From: Vibrio splendidus
Lineage (GTDB): Bacteria > Pseudomonadota > Gammaproteobacteria > Enterobacterales > Vibrionaceae
Assembly: GCF_003345295.1 (NCBI RefSeq)
Contig: NZ_CP031055.1
Location: 2,542,001 to 2,606,000 of the forward strand
Reading direction: 5' to 3'
Length of the DNA: 64,000 bases
Shown here: one piece after another, positions 16,913 to 24,946 of the stretch
Layout: each line of letters begins with the position of its first letter
Position numbering within the stretch: position 1 is the stretch's first letter
Made by a program: the position numbers and the translations under genes
The notes under the pieces: model-generated
Databases searched by the model: none
Told to the model about the DNA's origin: nothing
The model's input: the letters and a program-made list of their open reading frames with translations, nothing else

Positions 16913-17423
16913 TCATTACCTCACTTTGTGTATCTGGGGATTGTACTCCCTTCTGCACAAAATCAGCTAATTGATTTAACAAAGTTTTCATAGGAGTCGG
17001 CAATACGTCTAAATCTACGCTATCCATCAAGTTTTTGACTTCTAAACCAAGCTCGGTATCGCCCTCAATAGACAGTCTACGTTGAAAGAAAAGCGTATCT
17101 GGGTCTTCTTTACGCCCGGCAATCAGCACAAGATCGTTAAGGTTTCCGCTAAAGCTTACATCTTCAACAACCTCGTTATCAGCTACAACTAGTTGCTCAT
17201 TTTGATAGCTAATACACCAACTTAACCCCATATCTTTTATTGAGACTTTAAGCCACTTGTCTTCTAAGAATTCAAAGTCACCGTCCTCTAAAGCTTCCTT
17301 AAAGACATTCTTAAGCGCCTCCAATAAGGCTCTTTTTTGTACTGTTTTAGGCAATAACTGGACTGGAGATCGCAAAATTGATGCGGCATTTTGAACTAGT
17401 TGAGTGCGAATCTTGTTTATCAC
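16896..17423 (-). CDS. ubiT: ubiquinone anaerobic biosynthesis accessory factor UbiT (YhbT), SCP2 domain
   Basis: Lipid-binding SCP2-domain protein needed with UbiU and UbiV for oxygen-independent ubiquinone synthesis. The 175-residue reading matches E. coli YhbT in KEDPDTLFFQRRLSIEGDTELGLEVKNL (about 115-142; quoted in parts: DPDTLFFQRRL, EGDTELGL). The start is set at the GTG at 17423, giving MINKIRTQLV, which lines up with E. coli MLDKLRSRIV; the longer ORF to 17465 adds 14 unlikely residues. The ribosome binding site is weak. ubiU and ubiV lie 2.5 kb away on the other strand. Confidence 0.88.
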   Translation of the reverse strand: MINKIRTQLVQNAASILRSPVQLLPKTVQKRALLEALKNVFKEALEDGDFEFLEDKWLKVSIKDMGLSWCISYQNEQLVVADNEVVEDVSFSGNLNDLVLIAGRKEDPDTLFFQRRLSIEGDTELGLEVKNLMDSVDLDVLPTPMKTLLNQLADFVQKGVQSPDTQSEVMNAYSN

Positions 17424-17496
17424 GTGACTTATCCGTAACTTTGTCAATAATATGGAATGCATCATAGATGATGTTGAAATCTCAGTTACTGTTATG

Positions 17497-17522
17497 TATC
17501 AAATTAACTTCGGTTTGATACT
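17497..17522. promoter_or_regulatory. inverted repeat upstream of ubiT
   Basis: GTATCAAA and TTTGATAC form a perfect 8-bp inverted repeat around a 10-bp spacer, in the divergent region between ubiT and the GGDEF-EAL gene. The halves contain the FNR half-site letters ATCAA/TTGAT but in the wrong order and spacing for a standard FNR box, so the binder is unknown. Confidence 0.45.
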
Positions 17523-17681
17523 CGACCTTTAATATCCTGAAAATCACAGTTATAGTAACTCAGGTCATGAGAATTACAGCGGATCGCTGCACTCACAGGT
17601 AAATATCGATAGCCACACAAAAAGTAATAAATATTTATCGATAGTGAATATTCAAGCTCTTGGAGAATTGGTAGTACTTTG

Positions 17682-19721
17682 ATGCCTCCCCAGCAACTAC
17701 AACATTGGTTTACCCAGCTAACAGCAAACAGTCCGTTCTTTTTTGCGGTACTTGACGCCCAACATAACTATTTTATGGTTAATGAGCGTTACTGCGATAT
17801 TGCTGGTTTGAGTAAAACCGAGCTTGCTGGCATGAATGACCGCCAAACATTAGGTGAGCAATTCTACCAACATCTTAAGCCTTACTATGAGCGTGCATTC
17901 AATGGCGAAACGATTGAGGCCGAAGTCACTCTCAACGAAACTGACCTCGATACCAGCCTTCATTTCAGCCTATCTCCGCTGACGAATGGCAACAAAACCG
18001 ACTACATTGTCTTTCATGCCTTCGACACATCAGAAAACCAAGTACTTGCTCGTTCTTTAGAAGAATCCGAAGCGAAATTCCACAAGCTATCTCACCTACT
18101 CCCTGACGGATTACTGTTAGTTGAAAGTGACTACATCTTGTCATCAAACCCAGCAGCAGCACGCTTGCTCGGCTTTAACTCCACCACCGAGTTAATTGGC
18201 GAAGAGTTGGGACGATTATTCATCGATGAACAAACCAAAACAGTCTTCAATAATAACCTCAGTTCTATTATTTCTGAGTCTGGTTTGGTTTGCTTAACGG
18301 GTGCCCGATGCGGCTTTGAACGTAAAGTTCAACTCAACATCGACTCCACCACTATTCTTGGAAGTAACACTCAGCTTGTGCTTATCCAAGATGCACAAGA
18401 GACCACAAAGCAGTATACGCCAGCAAACAGTGAAGATGCCTACATCGATGCACTGACCAAGCTCTACAACCGAGTTGGGTTCACCAAACGTCTTGAGCAG
18501 TTCATTCAAAACGATACGCCAGTTGTGATGCTCTACTTAGATATTGATAACTTTAAGAATATCAATGATTCACTAGGTCATCACATTGGCGATAAAGTGA
18601 TTAAAGAGGTTGCTTCACGCCTAAAACGTTTACTGCCTCGTCAGGCCGTTATTGGTCATTTAGGCGGGGATGAGTTTGGTATTATCCTGCCAGAACCTGA
18701 ACATCAGCGAACACCTGAAATGCTCGCTGAAAAGATCATTTCCCTGATCAATCAACCCTTCGATCTTCACCACTTTAGTAAGCGCTTAGCCTGCTCGATT
18801 GGCAGCGTGAACTTTCCTCAAGATGGCACCGATGCTCGTATCTTGCTGCAAAATGCAGACACCGCAATGTATGAAGCGAAAGATCGTGGACGTAACCGCC
18901 TGATCAAGTTCAACGAACAGATGAACAAAGAAGCGCGTATGCGATTGTGGTTGGAGATAGAGCTACAAAAAGCACTGCAACAGAATGGACTTGAGGTTTG
19001 GTATCAACCTAAGGTCAACGCGCGTGATTTCACCATCAACGGTGCAGAAGCTTTAGTGCGCTGGAAGCACCCAGTAGAAGGCTACATCAGCCCTGCCGCA
19101 TTTATCCCTGTAGCGGAACGAGCTGGCCTTATTGAACAACTTGGCCGAGTGGTGATGCGTGAAGTATTTGCCACGGTTAAGCGTTGGAAGATGCAAGGTA
19201 TCTTGCCAGGTAGAGTGGCTATCAACTTGTCTCCAGAGCAATTTGGTAACCCGAAACTGATTGATTACGTTGAAAAGTTACTTCGTTCAACAGAGCTTGA
19301 CCCTAGTGCTATTACGTTTGAGCTGACAGAAAGCGCGGTGATGAGTGATAGTGAACACACACTTCAAATGCTTAACGCTATAAAGAAACTCGGCTTTGCT
19401 TTATCTATCGATGATTTTGGTACGGGCTACTCTTCTCTGTCTTATTTGGCTCGATTCCCAATTGATGAGCTTAAGATTGACCGTGCTTTCATCTCTGATA
19501 TCGATACGCTACCAAAGCAAATCACTGTGATTGAAAACATCATCAACCTGGGTAAATCTCTCGATTTAACTGTAGTGGCAGAAGGCGTCGAAACCAGTGA
19601 ACAAGCGACCCTGCTTTCTAACCTCAACTGCAGTTCAATCCAAGGCTTCCACTTCTATCGCCCACAACCGAAACAAGACGTCGAAGAGCTGTTTGCCCAA
19701 AATCGTCGCCATAAGAACTAG
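17682..19721 (+). CDS. rocS: PAS-GGDEF-EAL c-di-GMP turnover protein (RocS-like)
   Basis: A 679-residue cytoplasmic protein, no membrane segment. PAS-like domains occupy about 10-125 and 130-250. The GGDEF domain (about 255-415) keeps GGDEF in HLGGDEFGI, but the position five residues before it reads RQAV instead of RxxD, so the inhibitory I-site is absent. The EAL domain (about 430-675) keeps EALVRW, NLSPEQ, ELTES, DDFGTGYSSL, LKIDRAF and VAEGVE, so phosphodiesterase activity is likely; cyclase activity is possible. The RocS identity rests on its position between ubiT and ubiU as I recall for V. cholerae VC0653. The ATG at 17682 follows a TTG; GGAG lies 18 bp upstream. Confidence 0.75.
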   Translation: MPPQQLQHWFTQLTANSPFFFAVLDAQHNYFMVNERYCDIAGLSKTELAGMNDRQTLGEQFYQHLKPYYERAFNGETIEAEVTLNETDLDTSLHFSLSPLTNGNKTDYIVFHAFDTSENQVLARSLEESEAKFHKLSHLLPDGLLLVESDYILSSNPAAARLLGFNSTTELIGEELGRLFIDEQTKTVFNNNLSSIISESGLVCLTGARCGFERKVQLNIDSTTILGSNTQLVLIQDAQETTKQYTPANSEDAYIDALTKLYNRVGFTKRLEQFIQNDTPVVMLYLDIDNFKNINDSLGHHIGDKVIKEVASRLKRLLPRQAVIGHLGGDEFGIILPEPEHQRTPEMLAEKIISLINQPFDLHHFSKRLACSIGSVNFPQDGTDARILLQNADTAMYEAKDRGRNRLIKFNEQMNKEARMRLWLEIELQKALQQNGLEVWYQPKVNARDFTINGAEALVRWKHPVEGYISPAAFIPVAERAGLIEQLGRVVMREVFATVKRWKMQGILPGRVAINLSPEQFGNPKLIDYVEKLLRSTELDPSAITFELTESAVMSDSEHTLQMLNAIKKLGFALSIDDFGTGYSSLSYLARFPIDELKIDRAFISDIDTLPKQITVIENIINLGKSLDLTVVAEGVETSEQATLLSNLNCSSIQGFHFYRPQPKQDVEELFAQNRRHKN

Positions 19722-19899
19722 TACACGATTCAACTATCCCCCAGTCAAAAGCCACGCCAAAGAACAAAAGCCTTACTAGTCAGTACCCCAAACGGAGTAA
19801 AAGCAGATTTATCCATCTAAACCTGCCTTACATCAATTCCGTCATTCATAATTCTTCATAAAATACTCGCTTCAATTTCATTCTACTGGTAGTGAGCAA

Positions 19900-20913
19900 A
19901 TGGAACTCTTATGCCCAGCGGGTAACTTACCTGCTTTGAAAACAGCTATTGATTGTGGTGCGGATGCTGTCTATATCGGATTCAAAGACGATACCAATGC
20001 CCGACACTTTGCAGGCCTTAACTTTGCGGGTAAAAAGCTCGATCGTGCTGTGCAATATGTGCATGACCGCAACAAGAAAATTCACGTTGCCTTAAATACT
20101 TTTGCTCACCCAAATGGCTTCGAACGCTGGACAAATGCCGTAGACAACGCCGCAGCACTAGGTGTTGATGCGCTGATCATTGCTGATATCGCAGTACTTG
20201 AGTACGCAGCAAACAAATATCCAGAACTAGAATTGCATCTATCGGTTCAAGCTTCTGCGACCAATGCGGCTGCAATCGACTTCTACCACAAGAACTTCAA
20301 TGTAAAGCGTGTGGTATTGCCTCGCGTATTGTCGATTCATCAGGTCAAACAGCTTTCTCGTAATATCACTTCTGACGTTGACCTTGAAGTATTCGCTTTT
20401 GGTAGTCTATGCATCATGGCGGAAGGTCGTTGTTACCTCTCTTCATATATGACCGGCGAATCACCCAATACCGTTGGTGCTTGTTCTCCAGCAAAATACG
20501 TTCGCTGGCAAGAAACAGAAACAGGTCTAGAGTCACGCTTGAATGAGATTCTTATCGACAAGTACGTAACTGGCGAAAACGCGGGCTACCCAACACTGTG
20601 TAAGGGTCGTTTTGAGGCGGATATCGATGGCGAGCGTAAGCGCTACCATGCACTTGAAGAGCCAACTAGCCTCAACACGCTGTCTATGCTGCCTGAGCTA
20701 TTTGCTGCCAACGTTGCCTCAGTGAAAATTGAAGGCCGCCAACGTAGCCCGGCTTATGTTGAACAAGTGACTCGTACGTGGCGTGCGGCCATTGATCGCT
20801 ACTTAGCGAATCCAGAACAATACCAAGTGGAACAAGCTTGGAATGCGACACTGGCGAATGTATCTGAAGGCACACAAACCACCCTTGGTGCTTACCACCG
20901 TAAATGGCAATAG
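19900..20913 (+). CDS. ubiU: ubiquinone anaerobic biosynthesis protein UbiU (YhbU), U32 family, 4Fe-4S
   Basis: Half of the UbiUV iron-sulfur heterodimer that supports O2-independent hydroxylation in ubiquinone synthesis. The 337-residue protein begins MELLCPAGNLPALKTAIDCGADAVYIG (quoted to 20: MELLCPAGNLPALKTAIDCG), the U32 signature opening. Four cysteines match the UbiU cluster pattern: LCIMAEGRC (about 169 and 176), GACSPAK (about 193) and LCKGRF (about 232). It lies 18 bp before ubiV in one transcript. No clear FNR box was found upstream; a half-site TTGAT occurs near 19836. Confidence 0.93.
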   Translation: MELLCPAGNLPALKTAIDCGADAVYIGFKDDTNARHFAGLNFAGKKLDRAVQYVHDRNKKIHVALNTFAHPNGFERWTNAVDNAAALGVDALIIADIAVLEYAANKYPELELHLSVQASATNAAAIDFYHKNFNVKRVVLPRVLSIHQVKQLSRNITSDVDLEVFAFGSLCIMAEGRCYLSSYMTGESPNTVGACSPAKYVRWQETETGLESRLNEILIDKYVTGENAGYPTLCKGRFEADIDGERKRYHALEEPTSLNTLSMLPELFAANVASVKIEGRQRSPAYVEQVTRTWRAAIDRYLANPEQYQVEQAWNATLANVSEGTQTTLGAYHRKWQ

Positions 20914-20931
20914 CGCCAAATGGAGAACTCA

Positions 20932-21810
20932 ATGAAATACGCATTAGGCCCTCTACTTTACTTTTGGCCAAAACAAGACGTTGAAAGCTTCTATGAGCAA
21001 GCAAAGTCTAGCTCTGCCGACATCATCTACCTTGGTGAAGCGGTGTGTTCAAAACGCCGTGAGATGAAAGCCAAACACTGGATGGACATTGCCAAAGAGC
21101 TGTCGGCTTCCGGTAAGCAAGTCGTGCTATCGACGATGGCGTTGTTGGAAGCGCCAAGCGAAGTCAACATCATGAAGAAGTACATCGACAATGGTGACTT
21201 TGCGATTGAAGCCAACGACGTATCTGCCATTCAATTAGCCAGCGAAAGCAAAGTACCGTTCGTGGTTGGCCCTGCAGTTAACACCTACAATGCACGCACT
21301 CTGAACCTGTTTTTGAAGCAAGGTATGACGCGCTGGTGCATGCCTGTTGAGCTTTCTCGTGAATGGCTGAGCAACGTCATGACACAATGCGAAGAGCTTA
21401 ATATCCGTAATAAGTTCGAAGTAGAAGTATTTAGCCACGGCTACCTACCACTTGCTTACTCAGCACGATGCTTTACCGCTCGCGCAGAAAACAAAGCCAA
21501 AGACGATTGCGAAACCTGCTGCATCAAATACCCTACCGGCCTACAAGTCGATAGCCAAGAAGGCCAGTCTGTCTTTAACCTTAACGGTATTCAAACTCAA
21601 TCAGGTTACTGTTACAACCTAGTCAATGATCTACCTAGCATGCATGACTTGGTTGATGTGGTTCGTTTAAGCCCATTGGGCATCGATACCTTCTCTGAGA
21701 TCAACAACTTCAAAGCCAATGAGCATGGCCAAAAACCAATGACCATTGAAAGCCGCCAATGCAACGGTTACTGGCACCAACTTGCAGGTTTAGACGTTAA
21801 GAACATCTAA
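20932..21810 (+). CDS. ubiV: ubiquinone anaerobic biosynthesis protein UbiV (YhbV), U32 family, 4Fe-4S
   Basis: Partner of UbiU. The 292-residue protein keeps the four-Cys pattern of UbiV: AVCSKRREM near residue 39 and SARCFTARAENKAKDDCETC near 180-197, whose last Cys is followed by CIKYPTG. The start at 20932 (MKYALGPLLYFWP) has GGAG at 7-bp spacing; an ATG 4 codons upstream is in frame but has no ribosome binding site. The gene ends at a bidirectional terminator shared with the MATE gene. Confidence 0.93.
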   Translation: MKYALGPLLYFWPKQDVESFYEQAKSSSADIIYLGEAVCSKRREMKAKHWMDIAKELSASGKQVVLSTMALLEAPSEVNIMKKYIDNGDFAIEANDVSAIQLASESKVPFVVGPAVNTYNARTLNLFLKQGMTRWCMPVELSREWLSNVMTQCEELNIRNKFEVEVFSHGYLPLAYSARCFTARAENKAKDDCETCCIKYPTGLQVDSQEGQSVFNLNGIQTQSGYCYNLVNDLPSMHDLVDVVRLSPLGIDTFSEINNFKANEHGQKPMTIESRQCNGYWHQLAGLDVKNI

Positions 21811-21840
21811 CTCCTCATTGAATCAATCAGTAACAGATAC

Positions 21841-21872
21841 AAAAAAGGTCTAGCATTCGCTAGACCTTTTAT
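21841..21872. terminator. bidirectional terminator between ubiV and MATE gene
   Basis: A 12-bp perfect stem AAAAGGTCTAGC / GCTAGACCTTTT with a 4-nt loop and A/T runs on both sides. Confidence 0.92.
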
Positions 21873-21894
21873 CATTCAGTTTAAGAAAAGCGAC

Positions 21895-23232
21895 CTATGC
21901 CGTCGCGGTTTCCAGCGGCGCAACATCGAGCTTCTTTACGTCTTTGTAGAGCATGATCATAACAACTACGCTTAACGCGATATTGGACAATGGATAGGCA
22001 ATCCAAATCCCCGGCACACCGTACAATTTAGGCATGATGTACAAGAAAGGTAATTGGATAAGCATATTACCTATCGTCACAAACATCGCCTTGCTGCCTT
22101 TGTTCACCGCCTGATAGTAAGCACCCGCTACCACCAAGAAGCCATCAAGCGCCAGTGCAAACATGTGCAGTCGGATACCCAACACTGTGTACTCGACTAG
22201 CTGTGGTTCATCCGAACTAAACACAGAAACGAACTCACGTGGGAATGCGTTCAGCAGCAATACAAACGCGACACCGATCAATACCGAACTCACCATCGCA
22301 ATCTTAAGTAACTTACGAATGTTTGCTTGATTACGCGCACCATGGTTGTAGCTTACTAATGGCTGCATGCCGTTGGCGATACCTTCCGCTGTGAGATAAT
22401 AAACCGTCACTATGTAGCCCAAAATAGCGTAAGCACCAATCATCAGCTGATCGCCATATTGAGAGAACAAGGCATTGTGCAGCGCCACCATCATCGAACC
22501 ATAAGCGTACATAAAGAAGCTCGAGGTACCAATGGCGAAGATGTCAGGAATCACCGATAACTTCAGTCTCAGTTCACTCCAACGTAAACGTAAGTTTGCT
22601 CGACGTGAGAAAAAGTAAGCCAACCCCAAACCCGTTACCACAAACTGAGCAATTGCGGTTGCCAATGCAGCACCCTTCAATTCCCAACCAAGCTGCGCGA
22701 TAAATAGGTAATCCAATACAATGTTAATCACCGCACCGACAATCATCAGTATGGTGGCCAAGTTAGGACTGTCATCGTTACGCAGTAAAAACGGCATCGC
22801 GATAGAGCCTAAAGTGAAGACACTAGCGCCAATCAGAATATGTAAGTATTGCAGGCCTAGTTCATACACTCGCCCTTCAGCACCCTGCCAAAGCAAGAAG
22901 TTATCGGCAAACAGAAACAACAATCCAGAAACAATGGGTGTTATCGCCAACAGCAAGGTTAGGCCGGTTGCTAAGATCTGCTTAGCACCTTTCGTGTCTT
23001 TTTCGCCTTGACGGATCGAGACAAGCGCCCCCGTCCCCACTCCCACGAGCATACCAATACCGAGGATCGCCCCAATAACAGGCCACGCAACGTTAATGCC
23101 CGCAAGTCCATCGGCCCCCACATAACGGCCAATGAAAATACCATCCACCACTTGGTAAAGGCCATTAACTAACATGGCCGCTACGGTAGGTATTGTGTAT
23201 CGCCAGAATTGACGACTAATTGAGTTACTCAT
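21895..23232 (-). CDS. MATE family efflux transporter
   Basis: A 445-residue, roughly 12-segment membrane protein of the MATE/DinF superfamily. It opens with RQFWRYTIPTVAAMLVNGLY and VDGIFIGRYVGADGLAGIN, typical of this family, and its two halves show the internal repeat. MATE proteins export cationic drugs or metabolites with Na+ or H+; the substrate here is unknown. A marR gene lies 89 bp upstream on the same strand, and a palindrome at 23289-23307 near-identical to one before marR sits 57-75 bp before the start, so MarR repression is likely. Confidence 0.9.
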   Translation of the reverse strand: MSNSISRQFWRYTIPTVAAMLVNGLYQVVDGIFIGRYVGADGLAGINVAWPVIGAILGIGMLVGVGTGALVSIRQGEKDTKGAKQILATGLTLLLAITPIVSGLLFLFADNFLLWQGAEGRVYELGLQYLHILIGASVFTLGSIAMPFLLRNDDSPNLATILMIVGAVINIVLDYLFIAQLGWELKGAALATAIAQFVVTGLGLAYFFSRRANLRLRWSELRLKLSVIPDIFAIGTSSFFMYAYGSMMVALHNALFSQYGDQLMIGAYAILGYIVTVYYLTAEGIANGMQPLVSYNHGARNQANIRKLLKIAMVSSVLIGVAFVLLLNAFPREFVSVFSSDEPQLVEYTVLGIRLHMFALALDGFLVVAGAYYQAVNKGSKAMFVTIGNMLIQLPFLYIMPKLYGVPGIWIAYPLSNIALSVVVMIMLYKDVKKLDVAPLETATA

Positions 23233-23288
23233 TTCTTACTCTACTTTCTTCAGTGAGTCGCATACCAATGGGATATGACTCGTAAAAC

Positions 23289-23307
23289 TAGTTAACAAGA
23301 CTAACTA
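23289..23307. promoter_or_regulatory. probable MarR operator upstream of MATE gene
   Basis: TAGTTAACAAGACTAACTA, an imperfect palindrome with TAGTTA/TAACTA arms. It differs at two positions from the site at 23756-23774. It lies in the 89-bp marR-MATE gap. Confidence 0.8.
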
Positions 23308-23321
23308 AATATCTAAATTAT

Positions 23322-23729
23322 TTATTTCAAAGCCTTGTTTAATAATAGGTTCAGCTGGTGGGATTCTTGCTCAGACAAGCGACTTTCCAGTATCTGTGCC
23401 ATGACCTGATAGATTTTACTTTCTTCTTCCAAACCGACTTCAGCTTTTTGGGTCAAAATCACCAGCTTAGATCTCGCATCTTCAAGAGACGCTTTGCGCT
23501 CAACTAGACCTTTTCTTTCTAGCCTTTGAACCATAGTCGTCGCAGAAGGTTTTGTCACCTGCATCTCAATAGCAAGGTCTGTTAGTCGAATAGGCTCTAA
23601 CGATGCTTGAATGACCTTCAAATAATCGTACTCATTGAAGCTCAACTGGCAGATAGGATCTTCATTAACTTGAGTTCGCCATATCTTAGAAGCAAAGCGT
23701 TCAATTTTTTCTAGATTTTGGTCCAGCAT
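23322..23729 (-). CDS. MarR-family transcriptional regulator
   Basis: A 135-residue winged-helix repressor. The recognition region is visible as LTDLAIEMQVTKPSATTMVQ (about 50-69) followed by RLERKGLVERKASLEDARSK, the MarR wing with its Asp-Ala-Arg motif. The start at 23729 (MLDQNLEKIERF) is taken because the longer frame to 23765 would run through the probable operator. It lies upstream of the MATE exporter on the same strand; paired operators suggest it represses itself and the exporter, released by a ligand. Confidence 0.9.
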   Translation of the reverse strand: MLDQNLEKIERFASKIWRTQVNEDPICQLSFNEYDYLKVIQASLEPIRLTDLAIEMQVTKPSATTMVQRLERKGLVERKASLEDARSKLVILTQKAEVGLEEESKIYQVMAQILESRLSEQESHQLNLLLNKALK

Positions 23730-23755
23730 AGATTTCCAACCACAGAATTTGCATT

Positions 23756-23774
23756 TAGTTAGCAAGGCTAACTA
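23756..23774. promoter_or_regulatory. probable MarR operator upstream of marR (autoregulation)
   Basis: TAGTTAGCAAGGCTAACTA: 8-bp perfect arms TAGTTAGC / GCTAACTA around AAG. It lies 27-45 bp before the marR start and matches the MATE-side site at 17 of 19 positions. Confidence 0.82.
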
Positions 23775-23850
23775 TTTTAGTGTTGTTTAAATAAAAAGCA
23801 ATCAAAAACAAGACCCCCGTTTATAAAAAAGGAGCATAAAAAAGGGCCAT

Positions 23851-23879
23851 AAAAAAACCGCTGATAGGCAGCGGCTTTT
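23851..23879 (-). terminator. nlpI terminator
   Basis: Stem CCGCTG / CAGCGG followed leftward by seven U (complement of AAAAAAA). It is 20 bp after the nlpI stop. Confidence 0.8.
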
Positions 23880-23898
23880 CGGAATCAAAATGTATCGC

Positions 23899-24822
23899 TT
23901 ACTTAGCGTTAGCTTCTTCTTCGGCCTCAGCCAACTTAACTTGTGCTAAATGCTCGGCTTTAAGCGTAGTGAAGATACGACTTAACTCTAAAAAAGAGTA
24001 ACGGTGTTCTACGTATTCATACACGTTAAAAGAAACTGCTAACTTGTACAAAGAGATCGCATTCGCGTAATCACCATTCATGTGGTGACGCTTAGCAAGG
24101 TAGAAGTACGTTTCCGTCAGACGTTGAGCTAGGAGCGTATTGTCACGAGTCCCGGTTAGGATAGCTTTGAATGCCTGCTCTTCGGTAATATCGTCAAGCA
24201 TGATCGCAACTAATACCCAGCCCCACTGTTCGTCACGGCTCTCGTAACGCTTTTGAAGATCAAGCTTTGCTTGTTCTGGCGTGAGTTCATGCTGAATGAT
24301 GTAAAGCCACAGAGCGCGAAACGGATCGCTAGGATCATCAGCGTAGTGCTTCATCATCTCTTCGTTAGCTAAATCATAACGCTCGCCATAGTAGAGAGCG
24401 ATAGAGCGATTTCTTTCTGCATATGAGTTTGCAGGATCAAGCTCTAACGTAGAATCAAAAGATTCATAAGCGGCATCAAACTCCCCTACCTGCGTAAAGT
24501 AAACACCCAAAAGATTGAAGATATCAGGTTGAGCGGGGTTCAATGAAAGAGACTGATTGAAATCAAGACGCGCTAAATCGCGCAGGCCAACGCTGTCGTA
24601 ATAATTACCACGCTCGAACAACATTTTAGCTCGAACTTCATCGTTCAAATCTGGGCGTTGTAATAGCTGACTAAGACGCGCTATTTGCACTTCTTGCTGA
24701 ACACTTGGTTGAAGCGGCACAGCCATTGGTGGATAAACCCAACGTGAGGTGTTATCTGATGTTGTCGCACAACCAGTTAGTACAAGCAGTAAACACATAC
24801 TCGCGGTTTGAAACCATTTCAC
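23899..24822 (-). CDS. nlpI: lipoprotein NlpI, TPR protein
   Basis: Outer-membrane lipoprotein with tetratricopeptide repeats; in E. coli it is an adaptor for peptidoglycan hydrolases and the protease Prc. The 307-residue protein has a lipoprotein signal with lipobox LTGC (Cys at residue 18). TPR helices are visible around 60-165, for example DIFNLLGVYFTQVGEFDAAYE and YAERNRSIALYYGERYDLAN (each quoted within limits). The gene follows pnp, as in enterobacteria, after a terminator. Confidence 0.93.
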   Translation of the reverse strand: MKWFQTASMCLLLVLTGCATTSDNTSRWVYPPMAVPLQPSVQQEVQIARLSQLLQRPDLNDEVRAKMLFERGNYYDSVGLRDLARLDFNQSLSLNPAQPDIFNLLGVYFTQVGEFDAAYESFDSTLELDPANSYAERNRSIALYYGERYDLANEEMMKHYADDPSDPFRALWLYIIQHELTPEQAKLDLQKRYESRDEQWGWVLVAIMLDDITEEQAFKAILTGTRDNTLLAQRLTETYFYLAKRHHMNGDYANAISLYKLAVSFNVYEYVEHRYSFLELSRIFTTLKAEHLAQVKLAEAEEEANAK

Positions 24823-24853
24823 AAATAATTACTCCTGTTATGACCGCAATAAA

Positions 24854-24878
24854 AAAGGGGAGCGATATGCTCCCCTTT
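24854..24878. terminator. terminator after pnp
   Basis: A 10-bp perfect stem AAAGGGGAGC / GCTCCCCTTT with loop GATAT and A run on the far side, between pnp and nlpI. Confidence 0.9.
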
Positions 24879-24946
24879 ATAACATGCTTTTTTACCAATG
24901 GGTTAGAAATCACTAAAAAGCGATAGTCCCATTAATAGGCTAAGAA

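Noticed and set aside
19825..19845. FNR box before ubiU
   Set aside because: Only one half-site (TTGAT on the minus strand) is present; the partner half does not match.
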